DNA of 64,000 nucleotides from positions 186,001-250,000 of the forward strand of contig CAWDDW010000002.1 in assembly GCA_963801185.1 (NCBI GenBank), given 5' to 3'. The stretch's first letter is position 1. Every line of letters starts with the position of its first letter. The position numbers and the translations under genes are program-made. Positions 25,828-34,195 of this stretch are shown piece by piece. The notes below the pieces were generated by a model. The model was not told the origin of the DNA. It saw nothing but the letters and a program-made list of their open reading frames with translations, and did no database searches. This DNA comes from Palsa-601 sp963801185. Lineage in GTDB: Bacteria > Actinomycetota > Acidimicrobiia > Acidimicrobiales > Bog-793.

Positions 25828-26828
25828 GCGTGGCTCTCGTGCTCGCCGAGCACGACGCTGACGGCATCATCGACCCGTCGCTCCGGGCGGTCACGTTCGC
25901 CCGCTCGCTAGCGAGCGAGATTGCGCTGTGTGTCATCGGCGATTTTCCGGTGTCGGGCGAGCCAGTGTCGGGCAAACCAGGGTCGGGCGAGCCGGCCATC
26001 GCCGCGAAAGCTGCTGAGTACGGCTCGTCACGGGTCTTCGCCGTTCGGGCATCCGGGTACGCGCCCCTTGCGTGGGCGCGTGCGCTGGCCGGTCTGGCAG
26101 ACATGCTCTCAGCCGAGGCGATAATCGCAGCGGGTACCGATCACGGCAACGAGGTGATGGCCCACGTCGGTGCGATAACTGGCGAGGAGATGGTCGCGAA
26201 CTGTTTCGCCGGCTCGCGAGTCGCGGACACGCGAGTCGCGTGGCACCTGACCCGCCAGCGCTGGGGAGGCAGTCTCATAGAGGAGGCGCACCTCGAGGCG
26301 CGCCGGGCGCTGCTGACGGTCGCGACCGATGCTGTGCAGCCCGTACCAGCGCAGGTACCAGCCCAGGCAGAGGTGTCGGCGTTCGAGCCGCAGCTCGCAG
26401 AGGGCGACACTGCCGTCGTCGCAGTCGAATCCCGTCAGATGGCCGGCGGGGTCTCGCTGGCCAACGCACGGGTGGTGGTGAGCGGGGGGAGGGGTGTGGG
26501 AGGGCCTGAGGGTTTCTCTGTGATCGAGGAGATCGCGGCCCACCTCGGCGGTGCCGTGGGGGTCTCGAGAGTGGTGACGAGCCTCGGGTGGCGGCCGCAC
26601 AAAGAGCAGGTCGGCCAGACAGGTACCCGGGTGACGCCGGATCTCTACATCGCCTGTGGCATCAGTGGCGCGATCCAGCATCTGGCCGGCTGCCAGAGCG
26701 CGAAGACGATGATCGCGATCAACACCGACCCGGACGCGCCGATCATGGCGCGGGCCGATTACGCCGTGATCGGCGACGTGAGCGAGGTGCTCCCGGCGCT
26801 GCTCGAGGCGCTGCGCGCTCGGCGCTAG
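25824..26828 (+). CDS. etfA: Electron transfer flavoprotein, alpha subunit
   Basis: A 334-residue EtfA starting at a GTG that overlaps the etfB stop. The C-terminal FAD-binding domain is clear: VVVSGGRGVGGPEGFSVIEE, VGVSRVVTSLGWRPHKEQVGQTG, DLYIACGISGAIQHLAG, and AINTDPDAPIMARADYAVIGD. Residues ~43-57 contain a three-copy 15-base repeat giving VSGEPVSGKPGSGEP, an unusual insertion near the N-terminal domain. It partners EtfB in passing electrons from the FAD-dependent demethylase to the respiratory chain. Confidence 0.95.
   Translation: MSVALVLAEHDADGIIDPSLRAVTFARSLASEIALCVIGDFPVSGEPVSGKPGSGEPAIAAKAAEYGSSRVFAVRASGYAPLAWARALAGLADMLSAEAIIAAGTDHGNEVMAHVGAITGEEMVANCFAGSRVADTRVAWHLTRQRWGGSLIEEAHLEARRALLTVATDAVQPVPAQVPAQAEVSAFEPQLAEGDTAVVAVESRQMAGGVSLANARVVVSGGRGVGGPEGFSVIEEIAAHLGGAVGVSRVVTSLGWRPHKEQVGQTGTRVTPDLYIACGISGAIQHLAGCQSAKTMIAINTDPDAPIMARADYAVIGDVSEVLPALLEALRARR
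25950..25994 (+). repeat. Three 15-base tandem copies inside etfA
   Basis: Units at 25950-25964, 25965-25979 and 25980-25994 follow the pattern G-(T/G)-GTCGGGC-(G/A)-A-(G/A)-CC-(A/G). They stay in frame and encode (V/G)SG(E/K)P repeats. Copies differ by two to three bases, so the array is not brand new. Confidence 0.8.
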
Positions 26829-26870
26829 CGAGTTGGCCCGCGGCATAACTCCTGTCGTTACGCTGTCGTC

Positions 26871-28284
26871 GTGAGCGCCGATCTTGCGCGCACCAGCGCG
26901 CCACAGACACACGAAGGCCCGCCGACGTCGACCCTGGGTGCAGTTCCGCGCCCCTCGGCGAGGCAGGAGACAACTGTCGCGACAGTGCTCGAGCCCCTCC
27001 TCGCAGGCCTGTTCGCGGGCGGGCTTCCGATCCGGTTCGAGTTCTGGGACGGGAGCGAGGCCGGCCCCGACGAGCCCATTGGCCGGGCGATCGTGCGATC
27101 GCCTGATGCGTTGAAACGGCTGCTGTGGGCACCTGGTGAGCTCGGGATCGCCAGGTCCTTCGTTGTCGGCGAGCTGGACCTGGTCAGCGAGGGTGATTCA
27201 AGCGGTGGCGCGAATTCCGCCAGCGACACGAGCCGCGCTCCTCCGCGTGCTGCACGACGCCATGATGAATCGCCTCCCGAAGGGGCTCGACATGATCTTG
27301 CCGCTGCTGTCTGCGGCTGGGCGGCTCCACTTGATCGGCTCGCCTCCGCCGCCTCCGACAGCGGAGGTGAGGCTGTCGGGCCGGTGGCGGGCAGGTTCGC
27401 TCCATTCGCGCGAGCGCGACGCCGAGGCCGTACGCCACCACTACGACATCAGCAACGACTTCTACCGCCTCGTGCTTGGCCCGGCGATGACATACTCGTG
27501 CGCCCTCTTCGGCACCGCTGCCACCTCGCTCGAGCAGGCGCAAAGCGCCAAGCACGAGCTCGTCTGCCGCAAGCTCGGCCTCGCCGGGACCAAGGGAGCC
27601 CGTTTGCTCGACGTCGGCTGTGGCTGGGGGTCGATGGCGCTCCACGCGGCCTCGCATCATGGTGCTCAAGTGGTAGGCGTGACGCTCAGTGCTGCTCAGG
27701 CGGACCTGGCGCGAAAGCGGGTGGCGGACGCCGGCCTGGCGGACCGGGTCGAAATCCGGATCCAGGACTACCGGGACCTCCGTGGCGAGACGTTCGACGC
27801 CATCTCGTCCATCGGCATGTTCGAACACGTCGGCGAGGCCAAGATGGCCGAGTACTTCACCACGCTGCATCGCCTGCTCGCCCCGCGGGGCCGCATGTTG
27901 AACCACGCGATCTCGAGCGTCAACAACTCGAAGCTGAGAGGACGCACCTTCATGAACCGGTACGTCTTCCCCGACGGCCAGTTGATTGACGTCGCGAGGG
28001 TGGCCAGGGGGATGGAGGACGCGAAGTTCGAGGTCCGCGATGTGGAGTCGCTGCGGGAGCACTACGCCGCCACGCTGCGCCACTGGATCTCGAACCTGGA
28101 GGCTCACTGGGACGAGGCGGTGGCACTCGTCGGGGCGGAGCGGGCCAGGGTGTGGAGGTTGTACATGTCCGCGTGCGTCAATGGTTTCGAAGACGGGGGG
28201 ATCGCCATCCACCAGGTGCTCGGAGTAAAGCCCGACGACCGAGGCGAGAGTGGGATGCCGGCTACGCGTGCCGGCTGGACCTGA
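26871..28284 (+). CDS. Cyclopropane-fatty-acyl-phospholipid synthase family methyltransferase (frameshifted)
   Basis: A SAM-dependent methyltransferase acting on unsaturated membrane lipids. The start is a GTG at 26871, and the first frame gives the N-terminal domain (PDALKRLLWAPGELGIARSFVVGELD). Within GGG at 27191-27193 one extra G shifts the frame; the continuation gives MILPLLSAAGRLHLIG, then HHYDISNDFYRLVLGP, DVGCGWGSMALHAA (SAM motif), MFEHVG and NRYVFPDGQL, all CFA-synthase signatures. Removing one base yields 470 residues, normal for the family. It starts 42 bases after etfA and overlaps the convergent MetF-like gene by 23 bases. Its link to betaine metabolism may be shared methyl supply, which is inference. 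Confidence 0.82.
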
Positions 28285-29140
28285 GTCGCGAGGCGCTTGA
28301 TCGCTGCAGGACCGACTGGCGCCAGGCTTCGGTCTCGCGCACTTGGTTGAAGGTGAATACGTGCAGCCCCTCGACGACCGAGGCGGGATCCACGAGTGCA
28401 CTGCCGACCCTTTCGAGAAGGCGGCTCGGGTGATAGCCACCCGGTGAACCCATCCGGGCGACGAGCGCAACATGCCGGGAGAGCCACCTTCCCGATTCCC
28501 CGACCCCGATCTTCGCCGCAGTCGAGAGGAGCCGCGTCCGGTCGATCGGTCCGGCCATACCGATGAAGAGCGGGAGCGTGACGCCTCGCGCCCGGATGCG
28601 GGCGATCCAGTGCCGGAGGACGCTTGCGTCGAGGCAGAGGTTGCTGACTATGTAGTCGGCGAACTGGCGCTTGTCCCACATCGCCTGGATGGTGATGTCG
28701 TCGCCTATCCGCGGATGGTGCTCGGGGTAGCCGGTGATTCCGACGCGCTTGAAGGGACGGCCGCGCTCGGCGAGCAGCTCGAGCACACCTAGCGCACCTT
28801 CGAAGCGGCCCGCCGGCGTATCGGCGTCGCCGGCCGGGACGAACACCTCGTCGATGCCGGCCGCCAACAGCTTGGCGACGATCTCGTCGAGATGGTGGTC
28901 GTCGATGACGAGCCGCGCCGAGACGTGCGGTACGACGTGGTAGCCGTGGCCTGCGAGCGCCACCGCGAGGTCGAGCGTCGTATCGAGGCCTTTCGTCGGA
29001 GAAGCAGTGACTGCGATGCTCACGTCCTTCGGTGCGAACTGGCAGACCGCTTCTTCGGTCCCGGCGGCCGGGATCACCTCGTACCGGATACGGTCGATCA
29101 TTCCGGCTGCTACGAGAGAGCGGAGTCCTCGCGTCATCAT
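28262..29140 (-). CDS. Methylenetetrahydrofolate reductase (MetF)-like protein
   Basis: A 292-residue protein with the MetF TIM-barrel pattern: YEVIPAAGTEEAV, VTASPTKGLDTTLDLAVALAGHGYHVVPHVSARLV, VFVPAGDADTPAG, GYPEHHP, and FADYIVSNLCLDASVLRHW, where textbook MetF has I-T-Q. This variant resembles MetF homologues of demethylation clusters, expected to run from methyl-THF toward methylene-THF with a flavin. It is the last gene of the minus-strand corrinoid operon; its ATG overlaps the stop of the DUF1638 gene. Its role would be to oxidise methyl-THF made by the corrinoid methyltransferases. Confidence 0.82.
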   Translation of the reverse strand: MMTRGLRSLVAAGMIDRIRYEVIPAAGTEEAVCQFAPKDVSIAVTASPTKGLDTTLDLAVALAGHGYHVVPHVSARLVIDDHHLDEIVAKLLAAGIDEVFVPAGDADTPAGRFEGALGVLELLAERGRPFKRVGITGYPEHHPRIGDDITIQAMWDKRQFADYIVSNLCLDASVLRHWIARIRARGVTLPLFIGMAGPIDRTRLLSTAAKIGVGESGRWLSRHVALVARMGSPGGYHPSRLLERVGSALVDPASVVEGLHVFTFNQVRETEAWRQSVLQRSSASRLRSSRHA

Positions 29141-29829
29141 GCCGAGAGGGTCGCGTTGTCTGCCCGGGGCTGGTCTGGCCCTCGGTGGTCTGCGCCTGGG
29201 AACTGCTCGATCAGCCGCTGGAGTTGTCGCTCCAGCCCGCTCGTGCCGACATCGATGCGCTCGAGCGGCAGGCCTAGCAGCTCAGCGATGGCCCGGGCTT
29301 CGGCCTCGAGTCGCGAGCCTCCGGCTGCCCCGGGCGAGTCCTCGCAGGCCGGCGGATCCTGAGCGAGCCAGACGATCCGGCGGTAGTTCCCGAAGTAGTC
29401 CGGGATCAGCTCAGGATGCCTGTCGAGGCCGAGCTCTGCCACGACCGTCTTCGAGTAACTCCGAACGAGGAAGTCCGTCAACAGGTACGTGCCCGGCTCG
29501 GCTTCGAAGAGCTCGCGGACACGATCCGCGCCGGCGAGGACGTCGTAGCAGTGCAAGCCCTCGAGGCGCGTCAGGCCGAGGGATTCACAGACCCGGTCGA
29601 GCTCGCCGTAGGACCCGCAGTCGGCATAGGCGACGGCGACCGCGCGTCCTGTGGCCGTGAGCGAGCGCGCCAGTTGCGCGACCTCGGGCGCGATCAGCTG
29701 AGGGCGATCGTGCCACAGCGCGGGAAGCGGGTGAAGCTCGATCTCCCAGCCTCGCCGCCGGCAGATACGGCGGATGTCGGCAGCGAGGGCACCGCAGGCG
29801 ATGATCGAGACGGGCGGCATACCCCTCAC
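29137..29829 (-). CDS. DUF1638 domain-containing protein
   Basis: A 230-residue soluble protein. It matches what I know of the DUF1638 family: an N-terminal SIIACGALAADIRRI, PLPALWHDRPQLIAPEV, VAYADCGSYGELD (the DCG motif), GLHCYDVLAG, then TYLLTDFLVRSYSKTV, GLDRHPEL and YFGNYRRIVWLAQ. DUF1638 proteins recur beside corrinoid-dependent methyltransferases in methanogens and bacteria, but their activity is not established. The conserved cysteines and histidines would suit metal or cofactor binding. It begins 10 bases after the RACo-like gene and its stop overlaps the MetF-like start, so it is firmly inside the operon. Confidence 0.82.
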   Translation of the reverse strand: MRGMPPVSIIACGALAADIRRICRRRGWEIELHPLPALWHDRPQLIAPEVAQLARSLTATGRAVAVAYADCGSYGELDRVCESLGLTRLEGLHCYDVLAGADRVRELFEAEPGTYLLTDFLVRSYSKTVVAELGLDRHPELIPDYFGNYRRIVWLAQDPPACEDSPGAAGGSRLEAEARAIAELLGLPLERIDVGTSGLERQLQRLIEQFPGADHRGPDQPRADNATLSA

Positions 29830-29839
29830 CGACGCCGAC

Positions 29840-31759
29840 TCACTCGACCGGGAAGGGCAGCTGCCCGATGAACCGGTCGTTGAAATCGGCGCGATCGGAC
29901 AGCTCGACGTACTCGACCTCGTCGAGAAGCGTCAAGGCTCCGGCGCGCTCCCGCACGCTGAGGAGCGCCATCTTCGCTCCCTCTCCCGCTACGTTCCCGG
30001 CGCTCACGACCCGCATCACGGGCAGCCGCGGGACGAGTCCGAGCCGCACGGCGCTTGCCGGCGAGAGGTAACTGCCGAAGGAGCCCGCCAGCAGGACTTG
30101 TTGGACGTCGGACGGTTGCAGGCCCGCGTCCTCGAGGAGGAGCGTCCACCCCGTCGCGATCGCAGCCTTCGCGAACTGCAGCTCGCGTACGTCCCGCTGA
30201 GAGAGGTAGATCTGCTGGTCGCTGTCGCGCGAGCTGTCGCGCGAGCCATGCAGCACGAACACCCTCTCCTCGCCGATCGTGACGAAACGATCTGCCAATC
30301 CCGGCGCGAGCCCCCGCGCCGCCTCGGCGGTTACAAGGCGGCCCGACGCGTCGATGAGACCGAGCCGCACGAGCTCGGCAACTGCGTCGACCAGGCCCGA
30401 ACCGCACAGACCGAGGGGCTCGGCATCGCCGATCACCTGCAGGGTGAGGCCGTCGGGCGTCATCCGGACGACTTCGATCGCCCCGTCCGCCGCCCTCATC
30501 CCGCACCGGATCTGGGCGCCCTCGAAAGCAGGCCCGGCAGGGGCGGCGGTGGCGAGCAAACCGTCGGCGCTGCCGAGAACGATCTCGCAGTTCGTCCCGA
30601 TGTCGATGAACAAGCGAGTACGCGTGTCGCGGTCCATGCCTGACGCGAGCAGCCCCGCGGTGATGTCACCGCCCACGTAAGCCCCCAAGGCGGGAAAGAC
30701 CATGGCCCGAGCACGGGGATGCACCGCGACGCCGATGTCGGACGCGAGAAGCTCGGGGAAGTGCCGCGCCGACATGATGAACGGTGCCATGCCGAGCGGC
30801 TCCGGGTCGATGCCGAGCGCGATGTGGGTCATGGTCGCGTTGCCTGCGATCGCGATCTCGTAGACCTCGTTCTGCGTCGCGCCGCCTTCCTCGCAGACCG
30901 TCGCGATGAGCTCTGCCAGCGTCTCGTGCGCGAGCGAGCCCAGCCGCTCGAGCGCGGCCGGGTCCATCATGATCGTGCTGATCCGCGTTATGACGTCTCC
31001 GCCGAAGGGCTGCTGCTTGTTGAGCATCGACTGGACGGCGAGCGGCGTCCCCGTCGAGAGGTCGAGGAGCGTGGCCACGCAAGTAGTGGTGCCGAGATCG
31101 ATCGCGATCCCGAAGAGCCTGTCGGTTGTGTCACCTGGCTCGACGTCGATCAGAACGTCGTCGACGAGCACGGCCGTTACCTTGAAGTCGCTCGACCGGA
31201 GCACCCGGCTGATGGCCTTGAGCGCATGGAGGTCGATCCGTAGCTCGAGGTCGAGCATCGCGCCGAGGAGGCGCTCGGAGTCGGTGGTCTGGTCGGAGAG
31301 GGAGGGGTGGGGGAGCTCCAGGTAGCGTTTCTGGACGGCTGGGCGGAGGATGACCTTTCGCCCCACACCGACGGTCGCCGCCTTCGGCCGGGTGAGGAGC
31401 GGGGGCACGTCCACCTGCAGGTCTGAATGGACCTCGACCCGGCATGCGAGGCGCCATCCCGCCCGCAGCTCGTCGGCCGAGAAGGCGCGGGTGTCGAGGG
31501 AGTTCGGCGGGACTCGGCCCTCGGTCACGCGGACGCGGCACTTCTTGCACGTGCCGTGGCCGCCGCAGGTTGAGTCGATGGCGATCCCGTTCCAGCTGGC
31601 CGCATCGAACAGGGTGACCCCGGGTGGGACACGCACCTGGCGACCGCTCGGCTCGAAACGGAGGTCGACGCGCGTCTGCCCGCCGATGTGCAGGTCGTGC
31701 TCGTGTTGCGCGGGGCTGCCTTGGCCCTCGCGACCAGCCCGAGCGCCAGCTAGCGTCAC
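29840..31759 (-). CDS. RACo-type corrinoid activation protein (2Fe-2S ferredoxin + ASKHA ATPase, DUF4445)
   Basis: A 639-residue protein. Residues ~25-110 form a plant-type [2Fe-2S] domain with cysteines in DSTCGGHGTCKKCRV and a fourth in RLACRV. After a linker region comes an ASKHA ATPase: GIAIDLGTTTCVATLLDL, IAGNATMTHIALGIDP, AYVGGDITAGLLASGM, FIDIGTNCEIVLG and AGSFGSYLSPASAVRLGLVP. Such proteins use ATP to drive the uphill reduction of inactive Co(II) to Co(I) in corrinoid proteins. The start is the GTG at 31759, which overlaps the stop of the methyltransferase gene (GTGA). It maintains the corrinoid protein encoded two genes upstream. Confidence 0.9.
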   Translation of the reverse strand: MTLAGARAGREGQGSPAQHEHDLHIGGQTRVDLRFEPSGRQVRVPPGVTLFDAASWNGIAIDSTCGGHGTCKKCRVRVTEGRVPPNSLDTRAFSADELRAGWRLACRVEVHSDLQVDVPPLLTRPKAATVGVGRKVILRPAVQKRYLELPHPSLSDQTTDSERLLGAMLDLELRIDLHALKAISRVLRSSDFKVTAVLVDDVLIDVEPGDTTDRLFGIAIDLGTTTCVATLLDLSTGTPLAVQSMLNKQQPFGGDVITRISTIMMDPAALERLGSLAHETLAELIATVCEEGGATQNEVYEIAIAGNATMTHIALGIDPEPLGMAPFIMSARHFPELLASDIGVAVHPRARAMVFPALGAYVGGDITAGLLASGMDRDTRTRLFIDIGTNCEIVLGSADGLLATAAPAGPAFEGAQIRCGMRAADGAIEVVRMTPDGLTLQVIGDAEPLGLCGSGLVDAVAELVRLGLIDASGRLVTAEAARGLAPGLADRFVTIGEERVFVLHGSRDSSRDSDQQIYLSQRDVRELQFAKAAIATGWTLLLEDAGLQPSDVQQVLLAGSFGSYLSPASAVRLGLVPRLPVMRVVSAGNVAGEGAKMALLSVRERAGALTLLDEVEYVELSDRADFNDRFIGQLPFPVE

Positions 31760-32637
31760 GAGACTTGAGCCGCCAGCCGAGCGCGGTGTGCCGCGATCCA
31801 GTTCGCTCCCCATGGATCGTGATCGAGCAGGAGGTCGGCGGCCTTGACGGCCCGAACGATCCCCGGCGAGCGAGCGTCCATGATCGCGCTCGTGAGGCCG
31901 ACCTTCATCGCCATGGGAAGAAACACAGCCCCGAGCGCCTCACGCTCGGGCATCCCGAACGAGACGTTCGACGCCCCGAGCGTCATGTTGACGCCGAGCT
32001 CAGTGTGGATCAGGTGGATCGTCTCGAGGGTGCGGTTGACGAGCGTCGTGTCCGCGCCGATCGGCATGGCGAGAGGATCGATGACGATGTCCTCTATAGG
32101 GATGCCGTACTTCGATGTCGCAACTTCGACGATCTTGCGGGCGAGCTCGAGGCGCCGGGTGGGCTCCTCGGGGATCTCCTCCTCGTCGTTCGGGAGGGCG
32201 ATGACAGCGGCACCGTGGCGCTTCACCAAGGGGAGGATCGCGTCGAGGCGCTCGTCCTCGGCAGTCACCGAGTTCACCAGGGCTTTGCCCTCGTAGGTCT
32301 GCAGCCCGGCATCGAGCGCCTCGATCACCGAGGAGTCGATGCACAGCGGGAGGTCGGTCAGGCTCTGAACGAGCCGGACGGCCTGCACCATGAGATCGAC
32401 CTCGTCGGCGAGCGGTGTGCCCATGTTCACGTCGAGGACCATGGCGCCGCCCGCGATCTGCTGGGCGACGTCGATCTCGATCCGGGAGAGGTCGCCGCTG
32501 CGCAGCTGCTCCTGGAAGATCTTCCGGCCGGTGGGGTTGATGCGCTCTCCGATGATGCAGAAGGGCTGGTCATCCCCTATGACCACCTGCGTGGCGCTTG
32601 GACGCGCAGCCGCGGCCGACGTGAGGATCGTGTGCAT
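31756..32637 (-). CDS. Methyltetrahydrofolate:corrinoid methyltransferase (pterin-binding MeTr family)
   Basis: A 293-residue TIM-barrel protein of the pterin-binding family (MtgA/AcsE/MetH-domain type). The signature is PFCIIGERINPTGRK, then AQQIAGGAMVLDVNMGTPLADE, LPLCIDSSVIEALDAGLQTYEGKALVNSV and GVNMTLGASNVSFGMPER. It moves the methyl group between the corrinoid protein and THF. It follows the corrinoid-protein gene and overlaps the RACo-type gene. In a demethylation pathway it would yield methyl-THF; the reaction is reversible, so direction is inferred from context. Confidence 0.92.
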   Translation of the reverse strand: MHTILTSAAAARPSATQVVIGDDQPFCIIGERINPTGRKIFQEQLRSGDLSRIEIDVAQQIAGGAMVLDVNMGTPLADEVDLMVQAVRLVQSLTDLPLCIDSSVIEALDAGLQTYEGKALVNSVTAEDERLDAILPLVKRHGAAVIALPNDEEEIPEEPTRRLELARKIVEVATSKYGIPIEDIVIDPLAMPIGADTTLVNRTLETIHLIHTELGVNMTLGASNVSFGMPEREALGAVFLPMAMKVGLTSAIMDARSPGIVRAVKAADLLLDHDPWGANWIAAHRARLAAQVS

Positions 32638-32670
32638 CTACCGCAGGTTCCTCGGCTCGCGGGTCGGCAT

Positions 32671-33348
32671 CTAGGCGCTCGCAGTCGCTGACGCCGAGGC
32701 ACGCCGCCGCTGGACGAGGTCCTTCCGCGGGTCACGGCCGCCGATGCGTCCGAGGCGTACCCGTCGGCTCCGACGGCGTCCGCGTACTCCTGGGTCACCG
32801 GGGCGCCTCCCACCATCACGCTCACCAGATCACGCAGGCCGGCCTTCTCGAGAGCATTGATGTTCGCCTTGAACATCGGCATCGTCGTCGTGAGGAACGC
32901 GGAGAAACCCACGATGTCCGGTTGATACTCCATCACCGCCTCCACGAACTTCTCGGGAGCTACCTGGACCCCGAGGTCGATGACGTGGAAGCCGGCGCCT
33001 TCGAGCATGATGTTCACGAGGTTCTTCCCGATGTCGTGGACGTCGCCCTTCACTGTGCCCATGACGAAGGTGCCCACCGACTCGACGCCCGTCTCGGCGA
33101 GGAGCGGGCGGAGGACTTCGAGCCGCGCCGGACATCGCTTTGCCCGCTATCAGCATCTCGGGCACGAAGAAGTCGCCCCGCTCGAACCGGGCTCCGACCT
33201 CCTCGAGCGAGGGGATCAGCGCCTCGAAGAGCATCTCCTCGGGAGCAAGGCCCATCGTCAAGCCCTGGTTCGTGAGATCGAGCACTTCTGGCGCGTTGCC
33301 GACAAGTGTGGCGTCGTACATCTGCTTGAGGAGGTCGTCTCGATTCAT
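32671..33348 (-). CDS. Corrinoid (B12-binding) methyl-carrier protein, MtgC/MtbC type, with two frameshifts
   Basis: The start is the ATG at 33348 (MNRDDLLKQMYDATLVG) after GGAAGG; it overlaps the IclR stop (ATGA). The N-terminal helical cap ends in FVPEMLIAGKAMSGA. One extra base near 33123 then shifts the frame to the cobalamin domain: TVKGDVHDIGKNLVNIMLEG (the D-x-H-x-x-G cobalt ligand), QVAPEKFVEAV, VGFSAFLTTTM and VMVGGAPVTQEYA. A second change, a missing base near 32722-32728, would restore the end KDLVQRRR and the stop at 32671-32673. Without it the frame runs to 32577, into the next gene. The restored product is ~225 residues, the usual size. Confidence 0.82.
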
Positions 33349-34159
33349 GCAGCACCTTCCTGTCGTGGACGATGGCCGAGAGCGGCGGAGAGACTGGCGG
33401 CTTCGATCCGGCACTGAGCCGCCGCCTCCGCTATGCGGGGAGGCGTCAGGCGATTGCTCGGCCCCGAGACCGAGAGCGCGGCGATGACGTCGCCGCCGCT
33501 CTTGAAGACAGGGGCGGCCACTGCTACCAGTCCCGGCTCAAGCTCGTCGACCGTGACCGCGTAGCCGCGGCGACAGACCTCCCGCAACTCGTCGGCGAGC
33601 GCCGCGCGGCTCGTGATGGTCCGGTCCGTGATTCGCGCGAGGCGACCGGCTTCGATCGTGGCGGCGCCGTACGCGAGCAGCACCTTGCCGAGCGCGCTCG
33701 CATGGAGGGGCACCGGCTTGCCCACCCAGTTCGTCGTGCCGATGAGGTAGCGACTGTCGACCTGGCTCAACTGCTCGACGCGACCGCGGCGTGCGACACC
33801 GATGTTGATGGTCTCGCCGGTCGTGTCCCCGAGCCGCTGGAGGTGCGGGCGGGAGAGCCGATCAGGTCGAATTCGCGCCCGCTTCGTCCCGCGTACCGGA
33901 GAAACACGGCGCCCGGCTCGTACGTCCCGTTCGGCCCGCGGCGAACTAGCCCGTTGCGCTCGAGTGCGAACAGCAGCCTCGATGTCGTGCTTTTGGCGAG
34001 ACCGGTAGCAGCGGCGAGCTCGCTGAAGCTCTTCGGGGTGGTCGCATCGACGATCTCGGTGAGCAGGTGGGAGGCGCGGTCGACGGCCTGTGTCCCGGTG
34101 GGTTGGCTTGCCGAGTTGGGTTGGGTTGACGCTGGGGCCCTCATGATCATCAGTTCCAT
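33345..34159 (-). CDS. IclR-family transcriptional regulator (frameshifted)
   Basis: The N-terminal frame gives an IclR winged helix (TQAVDRASHLLTEIVDATTP, SFSELAAATGLAKSTTSRLL, GLVRRGPNGTYEPGAVFLRY). Near 33858 a base is missing, and the ligand-binding domain continues in the other frame: RPHLQRLGDTTGETINIGVA, then YLIGTTNWVGKPVPLHASALGKVLLA, RRGYAVTVDELEPGLVAVAAPV and ISVSGP-like. Adding one base gives ~271 residues, normal length. It is first in the corrinoid operon and is divergent from the MttB-type gene, so it likely controls both. The ATG at 34159 sits inside a palindrome; later in-frame ATGs are possible starts. Confidence 0.82.
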
Positions 34160-34195
34160 CTTACGGAACCATGTTCTACGATGCGAACCATGTTC
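34153..34195. promoter_or_regulatory. Probable IclR operator covering both divergent starts
   Basis: Three linked palindromic elements lie in 43 bases: GTTCC-N7-GGAAC (34153-34169), GAACCATGTTC (34166-34176) and a second exact GAACCATGTTC (34185-34195), the two copies 19 bases apart. IclR proteins bind short palindromes of this kind as dimers. The elements overlap the start of the IclR gene on one side and the starts of the methyltransferase gene on the other, so binding would affect both. The protein-site pairing is inference. Confidence 0.6.

Noticed and set aside
27186..27200. Programmed ribosomal frameshifting
   Set aside because: No slippery heptamer or downstream structure is evident here or at the other shift sites, and the shifts go in both directions in unrelated genes.
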